From Legionellaceae bacterium (GTDB taxonomy: Bacteria; Pseudomonadota; Gammaproteobacteria; Legionellales; Legionellaceae): 56,587 nt of DNA. The notes below the pieces were generated by a model. The model was not told the origin of the DNA. It searched no databases and saw nothing but the letters and a program-made list of their open reading frames with translations. Below, in pieces: positions 8,738-17,254 of the stretch. The stretch lies in assembly GCA_018061965.1 (NCBI GenBank), contig JAGOTG010000016.1, positions 1-56,587 of the forward strand, written 5' to 3'. Position 1 is the first letter of the stretch. Every line of letters begins with the position of its first letter. Made by a program: the position numbers and the translations under genes.

Positions 8738-9292
8738 TTATTCACAAGTATTATCCAATTCTTCAAGTGTTAAATTTTTATTTGTATAAATACAAATCTC
8801 ACCGGCAATATTCAAACTTTTTCTGACAATCTCTTCTGCGCTCAGCTCCGTATTGTCAAGCAAAGCACGGGCTGCGGACTGAGCATAAGGACCACCTGAG
8901 CCAATTGCCATCAGACCATACTCAGGTTCAATGACATCACCATTACCAGAAATAATCAGGGAAGATTTAGAATCTGCAACGGCTAGTAAGGCCTCTAAAC
9001 GACGCAACATTCGATCAGTACGCCAATCTTTCGCCAATTCTACTGCGGCACGCACCAAATGCCCTTGGTGCATTTCTAATTTGGCTTCAAAACGTTCAAA
9101 CAAAGTGAAGGCATCTGCCGTACCGCCTGCAAATCCAGCGATCACTTTATCCTGGTAAAGACGTCTGACTTTGCGCACATTTGATTTCATAATCGTATGA
9201 CCATGCGTCGCTTGCCCATCACCACCAATCACCACTTTATTGCCTCTTCTTACTGACAGAATGGTTGTTCCTCTATATTGTTCCAAAATCAA
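8738..9292 (-). CDS. hslV: ATP-dependent protease peptidase subunit HslV
   Basis: The 184-residue N-terminal-nucleophile threonine protease is the partner of HslU. The core ([58 protein letters not shown]) is strongly conserved. The catalytic threonine is Thr9 in [10 protein letters not shown], so an eight-residue propeptide must be removed; E. coli HslV has only the initiator Met there. The gene starts 9 bp downstream of the AI-2E-family permease stop. Confidence 0.96.
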   Translation of the reverse strand: MILEQYRGTTILSVRRGNKVVIGGDGQATHGHTIMKSNVRKVRRLYQDKVIAGFAGGTADAFTLFERFEAKLEMHQGHLVRAAVELAKDWRTDRMLRRLEALLAVADSKSSLIISGNGDVIEPEYGLMAIGSGGPYAQSAARALLDNTELSAEEIVRKSLNIAGEICIYTNKNLTLEELDNTCE

Positions 9293-9301
9293 TCCTCTCG
9301 G

Positions 9302-10354
9302 TTAAGCACTCTTTATTTTTATAGGTGTATGTGACTCAGTCCACAACGTCACAAACAATACCATCACAATCGGCCCTACAAACAATCCTAAAATTCCCAT
9401 GGTTTCTAAACCACCCAAAATTCCAAATAACACAGCCAGAAAGGGCAATTGGGTCGCGCCACCAATCAACACTGGTTTGATAAAGTGGTCGGATATGAAC
9501 ATCACGACAGTTCCCCAAATAATCACAATCACAGCAGGAATCACAGCACCATGATGAAGTAATATGAGGGCAACAACACCAAAAACAAGAGGGACTACAA
9601 AAGGAATCATGGCAGCAAATGCAGTGAATATGCCAATCAGAGTCGGTGCCGGAACTCCAATTAGTCCATAACACAAGCCCATTAGGATCCCGACACCTGC
9701 CCCAACTACTATCGTACCATTCACCGTTGCGCGTAATGCGGAAGGCAATTTTGCTGCAAATCGAAACCAACGTTCTCCCAAACAATTTTCGCCAATTTGA
9801 TTCAGCTGTTTCTCCAAAATATGCCCGTCTCGAAATAGAAAAAACATACTTAGAAAGGTAAAACCCACTTGGACGCTGCGGTGCAACACTGAGCCACCGA
9901 CTTCTTTAATATACTGACTCGTTGTTAAAGAAAGATGTAAATTAGATAGAAAAGATTGAACATTGCCTGGTTGTCCAATGTGTTGATCCCAATAATCAAC
10001 CATCTGATCCCCTATCATCGGCAACTCTTGTAAAAAAGTAGGCGCTTTTCCACCCAGTTCATTGATTTGTTTGACATAGCTAAGAAACAGCTGGAACTCT
10101 TGGACCAAGACTGATACTAACCAACTTAGCGGCGCAACTAGCATGAGCGCTAAAAAAAATGTGAATAAAAAGGCAGCCGAATTATCCCAATTTTTTAACA
10201 GTTTTTTCCACCGTAGATAAATCGGATAGGTTGCAATCACTATGATAGCACCCCAAACCAAAGATGGAATAAAACGATGTACAATATAGAGCGCTGCTAA
10301 TACAATCACGATGCTCCAACTGATACCCAGGAGTTCTTTATGATTTCGATTCAT
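9302..10354 (-). CDS. AI-2E family (PerM-like) transporter
   Basis: This 350-residue multi-spanning membrane protein has about 7-8 hydrophobic segments. It carries the family pattern: two N-terminal helices, a soluble region around 90-150, then GVPAPTLIGIFTAFAAMIPFVV and the C-terminal LGGLETMGILGLFVGPIVM block. Members export diverse solutes; the AI-2E name is historical, and no substrate can be assigned here. The frame stays open to 10510, but the ATG at 10354 is preceded by a G-rich Shine-Dalgarno and begins a typical family N-terminus. It lies between nusB and hslV in the same direction. Confidence 0.85.
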   Translation of the reverse strand: MNRNHKELLGISWSIVIVLAALYIVHRFIPSLVWGAIIVIATYPIYLRWKKLLKNWDNSAAFLFTFFLALMLVAPLSWLVSVLVQEFQLFLSYVKQINELGGKAPTFLQELPMIGDQMVDYWDQHIGQPGNVQSFLSNLHLSLTTSQYIKEVGGSVLHRSVQVGFTFLSMFFLFRDGHILEKQLNQIGENCLGERWFRFAAKLPSALRATVNGTIVVGAGVGILMGLCYGLIGVPAPTLIGIFTAFAAMIPFVVPLVFGVVALILLHHGAVIPAVIVIIWGTVVMFISDHFIKPVLIGGATQLPFLAVLFGILGGLETMGILGLFVGPIVMVLFVTLWTESHTPIKIKSA

Positions 10355-10586
10355 CCCCCAATCCCCCCATTTGAGCACGTGCAAAATTGCACAAGCCTCA
10401 AGTCCCGCCCATAGATCATCCCAAATGATCACCAATCCGCCATATATATGGCGATCAATTGGGCACATAAGTCCCTGGGGCTTTTTTGCCAGACCCAAAT
10501 CAGAATCCAAAGGCCAAAAAAAACGCAGGATTATGCCAAAATTTCTTTAACGCTATTTTGCAGGCATCTTTCGCTTTTTTCATGGT

Positions 10587-11033
10587 TCAGCGTCCGTTAA
10601 TCTCCGTTTTACGCGCAGTCTGAGCTAAATTATGCAACACACCATTGACATATTTATGCCCGTCTTGCGAGCCAAATGCTTTGGCAAGCGATACCGATTC
10701 ATCTAGAATAACCCGATAAGGAATTTCCGGGCAATGGAATAATTCAAAAGTACACAAACGCAAAATAGTTAGCTCAATTGGATTCAACGATTGAATGGGT
10801 CTATCCAAAAAAGGTGTCAGTGCCTCTTCAATCACAGCAAGCTCTTTAGGAATGCCATAAATTAGACGACGATAATACGCCACATCCACCTTATCCATAT
10901 TATTTGCAGCAGAAAACTGTGCTTCAATATCAGTCAACACGGTCCCTGCCATTAACCACTGATACAAAGATTGTAACGCAAGTTTACGTGCGCGACGTTT
11001 ACCACTAATTGACTCATTACTCACAATAGACAC
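10587..11033 (-). CDS. nusB: Transcription antitermination factor NusB
   Basis: The 148-residue all-helical RNA-binding protein forms the boxA-binding heterodimer with S10 (NusE) in rRNA antitermination. Recognisable blocks are RRARKLALQSLYQW at the arginine-rich N-terminus, LNPIELTILRLCTFEL, and IPYRVILDESVSLAKAFG followed by KYVNGVLHNLA. In many proteobacteria nusB follows nrdR and riboflavin genes. Here it follows nrdR directly, with no rib genes in between. Confidence 0.95.
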   Translation of the reverse strand: MSIVSNESISGKRRARKLALQSLYQWLMAGTVLTDIEAQFSAANNMDKVDVAYYRRLIYGIPKELAVIEEALTPFLDRPIQSLNPIELTILRLCTFELFHCPEIPYRVILDESVSLAKAFGSQDGHKYVNGVLHNLAQTARKTEINGR

Positions 11034-11068
11034 CTTAGTTTAGGAACAGGACGTTCCTTAGAAACGTA

Positions 11069-11524
11069 CTAATCGCCATCACTCATTTGATCGATGGCCC
11101 GTTGAAACTCACTCACATCTTCAAAACGCTTATAGACAGAAGCAAAGCGCACATAGGCAATATGATCCAAGCGAAAGAGTTGCTCCATCACCCATTCACC
11201 AATTTGCCTGGAATCAATTTCGCGTTCGCCAGTATCTCTAATTTTTTGCATAATAGCGGCCAGTGCAACTTCTAGTTCATCCGTGCTCACTGGACGCTTT
11301 TCTAACGCCCGCAACATCCCCGCACGCAAATTGTCTAAGCGAAACATTTCACGTCGGCCATCGCGCTTTACAATCAACGGCATCAACAATTCTGCCGTTT
11401 CAAATGTAGTAAAACGCTCATGGCATTCAATACATTCCCGTCTTCTACGCACTTGGGCGCCTTCAGCAACCAACCTAGAATCAATCACTTTGGTATCGAT
11501 GGCATGACAATACGGACAATACAT
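11069..11524 (-). CDS. nrdR: Transcriptional repressor NrdR
   Basis: The protein has 151 residues: an N-terminal zinc ribbon ([17 protein letters not shown] with CPYC and a second pair in [11 protein letters not shown]) followed by an ATP-cone domain ([19 protein letters not shown]). NrdR represses ribonucleotide reductase genes according to ATP/dATP state. The start at 11524 matches the family; a longer frame to 11587 would run into glyA. The gap to the glyA stop is 7 bp, indicating cotranscription. Confidence 0.96.
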   Translation of the reverse strand: MYCPYCHAIDTKVIDSRLVAEGAQVRRRRECIECHERFTTFETAELLMPLIVKRDGRREMFRLDNLRAGMLRALEKRPVSTDELEVALAAIMQKIRDTGEREIDSRQIGEWVMEQLFRLDHIAYVRFASVYKRFEDVSEFQRAIDQMSDGD

Positions 11525-11531
11525 AATTATC

Positions 11532-12788
11532 TCACTGTTGGTAGACAGGAAACTCACGGCATAAGGCCAACACTTCTGATTTGACATGGGTAATTACGCT
11601 CTCATCTCCCATGTGATCCAAAATATCAGCAATCCAATGACTCAGACGCACTATTTCAGACTGTTTAAAACCGCGTGTCGTCACTGCGGGGGTTCCAAGG
11701 CGCAACCCACTGGTCACAAAAGGCGAACGTGGATCATTCGGCACAGAATTTTTATTGACCGTAATATGCGCTTTATTCAAAGCAGCATCCGCATCTTTAC
11801 CTGTGATATCTTTGGCAATCATATCGACCAGCATCAAATGATTAACCGTCCCACCTGAAACAATACTGTATCCCCGCTCGATTAACGTCGCAGCCATCGC
11901 TTGTGCATTATCTAAAATTTGCTGTTGATAGCATTTGAAATCCGGTTGTAAAGCCTCAAAAAACGCAACTGCTTTGGCTGCAATCACATGCATTAATGGA
12001 CCACCTTGACTGCCAGGAAATACAGCGCTATTGAGTTTTTTCTCCAGCTCTGGATTGGCTTTCGCCATGATCATCCCACCTCTGGGACCGCGCAATGTTT
12101 TATGCGTTGTAGTTGTGACCACATCTGCATAGGCCATCGGAGATGGATATAATCCCACTGCAATCAATCCTGCAACATGGGCAATATCAGCCATAAAATA
12201 TGCCCCAACTTTATCCGCAACCGCTCTAAATCGCGCCCAGTCAACCGTTTGAGAATACGCCGAGAACCCCGCAATAATTAATTTAGGACGATGCTCTAAT
12301 GCCATCGCTTCCATAGCATCGTAATCGATCAAACCGGTTTTTTCGTTGAGGCCATATTGCATACTACGATAAAGCAAACCAGAAAAATTAACGCTGGAAC
12401 CATGTGTTAAATGCCCACCATGCGACAATGACATCCCTAATACCAGCTCTCCGGGCTTCAGCATCGCCATCATAGCGGCTGCGTTGGCTTGCGAACCAGA
12501 ATGAGGTTGCACATTAACATAGTCTGCGCCGAATAATTGTTTAGCGCGGTCGATAGCCAACTGCTCTGCGAGATCTACAAATTCACAACCACCGTAATAG
12601 CGTTTGCCTGGATAGCCTTCCGCGTATTTATTGGTTAAAACCGATCCTTGTGCTTCTAACACAGCGCGACTAACATAATTTTCTGATGCAATTAATTCAA
12701 TATGATCTTCTTGACGTTTGCTTTCGCCACACATGGCTTGCCACAATTCACTATCAAATTCTGCAATGGAACGGTTGTTTTTTAGCAT
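11532..12788 (-). CDS. glyA: Serine hydroxymethyltransferase
   Basis: The 418-residue PLP enzyme interconverts serine and glycine with tetrahydrofolate, feeding one-carbon units. Family blocks include [59 protein letters not shown] and the PLP-lysine motif [16 protein letters not shown]. Three in-frame starts exist (12818, 12803, 12788). The last is chosen because it matches family N-termini (MLK...[12 protein letters not shown]), has GAGG just upstream, and lies downstream of a good promoter that the longer forms would overlap. It is the first gene of the operon running to hslU. Confidence 0.96.
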   Translation of the reverse strand: MLKNNRSIAEFDSELWQAMCGESKRQEDHIELIASENYVSRAVLEAQGSVLTNKYAEGYPGKRYYGGCEFVDLAEQLAIDRAKQLFGADYVNVQPHSGSQANAAAMMAMLKPGELVLGMSLSHGGHLTHGSSVNFSGLLYRSMQYGLNEKTGLIDYDAMEAMALEHRPKLIIAGFSAYSQTVDWARFRAVADKVGAYFMADIAHVAGLIAVGLYPSPMAYADVVTTTTHKTLRGPRGGMIMAKANPELEKKLNSAVFPGSQGGPLMHVIAAKAVAFFEALQPDFKCYQQQILDNAQAMAATLIERGYSIVSGGTVNHLMLVDMIAKDITGKDADAALNKAHITVNKNSVPNDPRSPFVTSGLRLGTPAVTTRGFKQSEIVRLSHWIADILDHMGDESVITHVKSEVLALCREFPVYQQ

Positions 12789-12818
12789 AAGGCCTCGAAG
12801 CATATTTTTATACGCCAA

Positions 12819-12848
12819 ATTCTATGCCTTTGGCTCCTGTCCGGTCAA
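12819..12848 (-). promoter_or_regulatory. Predicted sigma-70 promoter of the glyA operon
   Basis: Read on the minus strand, TTGACC (12848-12843) is followed after 18 bp by TAGAAT (12824-12819). These match the -35 and -10 consensus at 5/6 positions each. Transcription would begin near 12812 and give a leader of about 24 nt before the glyA ATG at 12788. Confidence 0.55.
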
Positions 12849-12919
12849 TGTTTTTAATGACTATTCACGGATTTTATGATATTTCTAGAATCAATTAAAA
12901 AGGATTTTAGCGATTATAT

Positions 12920-14170
12920 ATGAGTAGACGTATGAGAAAGATGATCATAGTGATAGTGATCCTCTTTGGCGGATTGATAGCATACAACCTTATTAAGCAA
13001 GCAATCGTTCACTATTATTTTGCTCATTATCAAGTTCCAGCTGTGACAGTTTCTGCAGTGATGACCAAACCTATCGATTGGCACCCCTATTTTGCAAGTG
13101 TCGGTACCTTTGTCGCTATCAATGGCGTAGATGTGAGCACCCAATCAGCAGGCAAAGTAACTGCGATTCATTTTAACTCCGGTCAATACGTTGAAAAAGA
13201 CAGTCCGTTGATTGATATTGACGATAGCGTTGACCAAGCCCTACTCAAATTCCATCAAGCAAATTGGGTCTTGCAGAAAACCAATTATCAACGCCAAGCG
13301 GATTTACTCAAACGCAACGCCACTGCGGTATCCAATGTGGATGAAGCGCGCGCTAAGCTGTTGCAAGCAGAAGCGAATGTTGAAAATACACAAGCAAAAA
13401 TTAATTTGAAACACATTAAAGCCCCGTTTACCGGCTTATTAGGCATTCGCCAAATCAATCTTGGTCAATATGTACAACCTGGCACAACCACCATTGTTCC
13501 GTTGCAATCATTAGACCCTATTTATTTACGTTTTTATATTCCAGAGCAATATCTTAACCTTGTTAAAATCGGTCAAAAAATCCTTTTCACAGTGGAACAA
13601 AATCCTGGCATAGATTTCAACGGGGAGATTACCGCCATCGATTCTAAAATTGATGCAAAAACCCATAATATCCAAGTGCAAGCCACCGTTGAGAACTGCC
13701 CTGCCCTCAGTTCCGAACAATTTAGCCAGTCGAATTTGCTCACGGAACGTAAAAACCTTGCTGATGATCGTTATGCTGTGGTGTGTAGAACCGCCTCCAA
13801 TCAAGCCAATAAATCACCGCAGTATAATTTTATTCCGGGGATGTTTAGCGCCATAGAGCTGGAGCAACCCGTGATCCACGATGTGATTGCAGTACCGAGC
13901 ACTGCTATTTCTTATACCATGTATGGAGATTCAGTTTTTGTAGTGGAAAAACATCAAAACCAAACTCAGCAGGAAATTTTAACCGTCAAACGAGTGTATG
14001 TGACGCCAGGTGAAACGCATGGCAACTATACCGTGATCAAAAAAGGGCTGCAGGCTAATCAACTCGTTGTGACGGCTGGAGAGTTGAAACTACAAGACGG
14101 TACTGAAGTGATTATTGACGCCAAAAATGTGTTAGTAGATCACAATAACATTGATCTTTTGGGTGAATAG
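12920..14170 (+). CDS. RND efflux periplasmic adaptor (membrane fusion protein)
   Basis: The 416-residue protein has one N-terminal membrane anchor (about 5-30), then a lipoyl/barrel-sandwich half (VDVSTQSAGKVTAIHFNSGQ), a coiled-coil hairpin (about 95-160), the second lipoyl half (IKAPFTGLLGIRQINLGQYV) and a beta-barrel/membrane-proximal domain. This is the HlyD/AcrA family layout. It bridges the inner-membrane pump and an outer-membrane channel. The pump gene starts 2 bp after its stop. No TolC-type gene is in the window. A second in-frame ATG at 12932 is an alternative start. Confidence 0.92.
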   Translation: MSRRMRKMIIVIVILFGGLIAYNLIKQAIVHYYFAHYQVPAVTVSAVMTKPIDWHPYFASVGTFVAINGVDVSTQSAGKVTAIHFNSGQYVEKDSPLIDIDDSVDQALLKFHQANWVLQKTNYQRQADLLKRNATAVSNVDEARAKLLQAEANVENTQAKINLKHIKAPFTGLLGIRQINLGQYVQPGTTTIVPLQSLDPIYLRFYIPEQYLNLVKIGQKILFTVEQNPGIDFNGEITAIDSKIDAKTHNIQVQATVENCPALSSEQFSQSNLLTERKNLADDRYAVVCRTASNQANKSPQYNFIPGMFSAIELEQPVIHDVIAVPSTAISYTMYGDSVFVVEKHQNQTQQEILTVKRVYVTPGETHGNYTVIKKGLQANQLVVTAGELKLQDGTEVIIDAKNVLVDHNNIDLLGE

Positions 14171-14172
14171 GA

Positions 14173-17100
14173 ATGAACTTTACTGAAATTTTTATTCGCC
14201 GCCCAGTATTATCCTCGGTAGTCAGTTTGTTCATTTTGTTTTTTGGCTTGAATTCTCTCGCTCATCTCCCGATTCGAGAATTCCCTAAAATGGACGACAC
14301 GGTCATTACGGTCACCACTAATTATCCGGGGGCCAATTCTAATTTAATCACTGGATTTATCACGACTCCTTTGGAAGCAGCCATCGCATCTGCAGAAGGG
14401 ATTGATTATATGATCTCCTCCAGTACTGAGGGCAGCAGTGTCATCACCTGCAATATCAAATTAAATTTTGATCCGCAAACTGCCTTTACAGATGTCATGA
14501 GCAAAGTTCAACAAACGATCAATGTATTACCGCCCGATGCAGAGCAACCGGTCGTCGTCAAAAAATCAAAGGAAGCGACGCCACTACTGTATTTCAGCTT
14601 GTCCAGCAATGAGATGTCCCCGCAACAAATTACCGACTACGCTATTCGTGTCGTGCAACCCCAATTGCAAACAGTAGACGGAGTTGCTCAAATAGACATT
14701 TTGGGCGGACAGACTTACGCCATGCGTATTTTTTTGGATCCCATTAAAATGGCTGCATCGCATGTGACACCAGCTGAAGTATTTCATGTCCTAGACAGTA
14801 ATAATTTTCTCTCCGCCGCAGGAAGCACCAAAGGAGAGTATGTCGCCATCAGTATGCGCGCTAATACAAATTTAAATACGCCTCAGGAATTTGCACGCCT
14901 CATTGTACGCAGTGATCATCATTCTATTATTCATTTGTCAGACATTGCCAAAATAGAATTAGGCTCAGAAAAATATGATAGCTCAGTACGCTTTAATGGA
15001 CAAAAAGCCGTGTTCATGGCGATTACCCCTACACCGATTGCCAACCCTTTGACTGTGATTCAGGATGCTCGCAAACTATTTCCCAGCATTCAACAACAAT
15101 TCCCGCCCTCTTTGTCTGGCGTGATTGCCTACGATGCAACCGATTATATTCGCGCTTCTATTCGAGAAGTGATGCATACGATTCTAGAAGCAGCCTTAAT
15201 TGTAGTTGTGGTCATTTTTTTATTCTTAGGTTCCATCCGCTCTGTACTCATCCCCATTGTAACCATCCCCCTATCTTTAATAGGCGTGTGCTCGTTAGTG
15301 TTATTTTTGGGATACTCAATTAATTTGCTGACGCTATTAGCATTCGTGCTGGCCATTGGTTTGGTTGTCGATGATGCTATCGTAGTTGTGGAAAATATTC
15401 ATCGTCATATTGAAAGTGGTAAAACGCCTGTGCAAGCAGCCATCAGTGGCGCACAAGAAATTGGCACACCCATCATTGCGATGACGATTACGCTGGCCGC
15501 AGTTTATGCACCCATAGGATTTATGAGTGGATTAACTGGCGCGTTGTTCAAAGAATTTGCCTTTACTTTGGCCTGTTCGGTCATCATTTCCGGGATCATT
15601 GCGTTAACCTTATCACCGATGATGTGTTCTAAAATTCTTTCTTCGGATGTCAAAAATGGTCGCATGGTGCAATGGATTGATGCCTTTTTTCAGCGCTTAA
15701 AAGATCGTTACCAAACCTTGTTGCATAGTTTGCTTGAAACACGCGCTCCTATTTTGCTACTGTCGGCAGTGATTTTAGCGGTCTTACCTTATATTTATAC
15801 CCATACTCCGAAAGAAACCGCACCAGAAGAAGATGAAAGCTATTTTCATGTGGTTTCAACTGCGCCTGAGTATGCGACTATCAATTATATAGAAACCTAT
15901 ACTCAGTTTTTCGAAGACATTTATCGTAGCTTTCCAGAAACCGAATACTTTTTTATGATTAATGCAAAAGTACCGCAATCTGGCATGGTACTCAAACCAT
16001 GGAACCAACGCTCAACCAAGCAGTTTGGCTTACTCCAACCCTTGCAGAAAAAATTGAATAAAATACCCGGCTTGAATTCCTATGCACTTATTCCACCCTC
16101 TTTACCCGGCGGTGGTTCAGGACCGCCCATCCAATTTGTGATCAAATCCACTTCTGACTTTCAAAGCCTTGCAAAGATCTCCAATAAATTATTGGACAAA
16201 GCAACTAAAAGTGGTTTGTTTATCTTTTTAGACAATACATTGAAATTCAATCACCCCGAAATCATTATGGAGATTGACCGATCCAAAGCGTCTGATCTCG
16301 GATTAAATATGCGAACAATCGGCTCGAGTTTGAATGGCGCTTTGTCTGGCGGTTATGTGAATTTTTTTGATTTGAAAGGACGTAGTTATAAAGTTATTCC
16401 GCAATTAGACCGCCGTTTTCGTTTGAACCCAGAGCAATTGCGCCAGATATACGTCGCTACAGAAACGGGTACAATGGTGCCATTATCAACCGTTACGCGC
16501 TTGGTGAAACATGTGAGCCCCAACGACAACACCCATTTTCAACAGCTCAATTCCGCTACGCTGCAAGGGGTGATGCGACCCAATGTGACCTTAGGTGAAG
16601 GCTTAGCATTTTTACAAAAAACTGCAAATGAACTATTGCCACGTGGATTTATCACAGACTATGCAGGGCAATCCCGGCAATACATGCAAGAAAAGTCCGC
16701 ATTAATTTTGGCTTTTTTTCTAGCCATTATTACTATTTTTCTAGTATTGGCCGCCCAATATGAAAGTTACCGCGATCCATTGATCATTTTGATTGCAGTG
16801 CCCATGTCTGTGTTTGGTGCCCTGGTCCCGCTTAATTTGGGTGCAGCCTCCATCAATATTTATACTCAAGTCGGATTGATTACGTTGATTGGCTTGATCA
16901 GTAAACATGGGATTCTCATTGTCGATTTTGCCAATCATTTACAGCGCACGAAACATTTAGAGCGCAAGGCGGCCGTTGAAGAAGCTGCGGCCATTCGCCT
17001 GCGACCCATTTTAATGACCAGTGCCGCCATGATATTTGGCGTATCTCCTCTGCTATTTGCTTCAGGGGCTGGCGCAGTCAGTCGCTTTGATATCGGATTG

Positions 17101-17205
17101 GTCATTGCCTCCGGTCTTTTAGTCGGAACCTGCTTTACTTTGTTTGTAGTACCCACCATCTATACCTATTTAGCTGCAGATCACCGACAAGATGATTTTG
17201 ACTAA
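14173..17205 (+). CDS. RND efflux transporter permease (HAE1/AcrB family)
   Basis: The 1010-residue proton-driven multidrug-type pump has 12 expected transmembrane helices and two large periplasmic loops. The proton-relay aspartates are Asp400/Asp401 in GLVVDDAIVVVEN (TM4), and Lys911 in LISKHGILIVDFANH matches the TM10 lysine. It begins with the usual FIRRPVLSSVVS helix. It is slightly shorter than AcrB. It forms a two-gene operon with the adaptor. Substrates cannot be read from sequence. Such pairs are frequent in gammaproteobacteria. Confidence 0.95.
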   Translation: MNFTEIFIRRPVLSSVVSLFILFFGLNSLAHLPIREFPKMDDTVITVTTNYPGANSNLITGFITTPLEAAIASAEGIDYMISSSTEGSSVITCNIKLNFDPQTAFTDVMSKVQQTINVLPPDAEQPVVVKKSKEATPLLYFSLSSNEMSPQQITDYAIRVVQPQLQTVDGVAQIDILGGQTYAMRIFLDPIKMAASHVTPAEVFHVLDSNNFLSAAGSTKGEYVAISMRANTNLNTPQEFARLIVRSDHHSIIHLSDIAKIELGSEKYDSSVRFNGQKAVFMAITPTPIANPLTVIQDARKLFPSIQQQFPPSLSGVIAYDATDYIRASIREVMHTILEAALIVVVVIFLFLGSIRSVLIPIVTIPLSLIGVCSLVLFLGYSINLLTLLAFVLAIGLVVDDAIVVVENIHRHIESGKTPVQAAISGAQEIGTPIIAMTITLAAVYAPIGFMSGLTGALFKEFAFTLACSVIISGIIALTLSPMMCSKILSSDVKNGRMVQWIDAFFQRLKDRYQTLLHSLLETRAPILLLSAVILAVLPYIYTHTPKETAPEEDESYFHVVSTAPEYATINYIETYTQFFEDIYRSFPETEYFFMINAKVPQSGMVLKPWNQRSTKQFGLLQPLQKKLNKIPGLNSYALIPPSLPGGGSGPPIQFVIKSTSDFQSLAKISNKLLDKATKSGLFIFLDNTLKFNHPEIIMEIDRSKASDLGLNMRTIGSSLNGALSGGYVNFFDLKGRSYKVIPQLDRRFRLNPEQLRQIYVATETGTMVPLSTVTRLVKHVSPNDNTHFQQLNSATLQGVMRPNVTLGEGLAFLQKTANELLPRGFITDYAGQSRQYMQEKSALILAFFLAIITIFLVLAAQYESYRDPLIILIAVPMSVFGALVPLNLGAASINIYTQVGLITLIGLISKHGILIVDFANHLQRTKHLERKAAVEEAAAIRLRPILMTSAAMIFGVSPLLFASGAGAVSRFDIGLVIASGLLVGTCFTLFVVPTIYTYLAADHRQDDFD

Positions 17206-17254
17206 GCACTTTTGATGATATACTTCATAGCAAATAATGTGTCCAAGGTCTATT

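Noticed and set aside
8237..8773. 178-aa plus-strand frame across hslU
   Set aside because: It is entirely antisense to an unmistakable HslU and resembles no protein.
9336..9785. Cys/Trp-rich minus-strand frame inside the AI-2E-family gene
   Set aside because: It is an out-of-frame reading of a membrane-protein gene. The permease frame has the family motifs.
10440..10453. Short palindrome gccatatatatggc in the extended permease frame, considered as an operator
   Set aside because: It is a single 14-bp palindrome with no second copy and no regulator gene nearby, so it could be chance.
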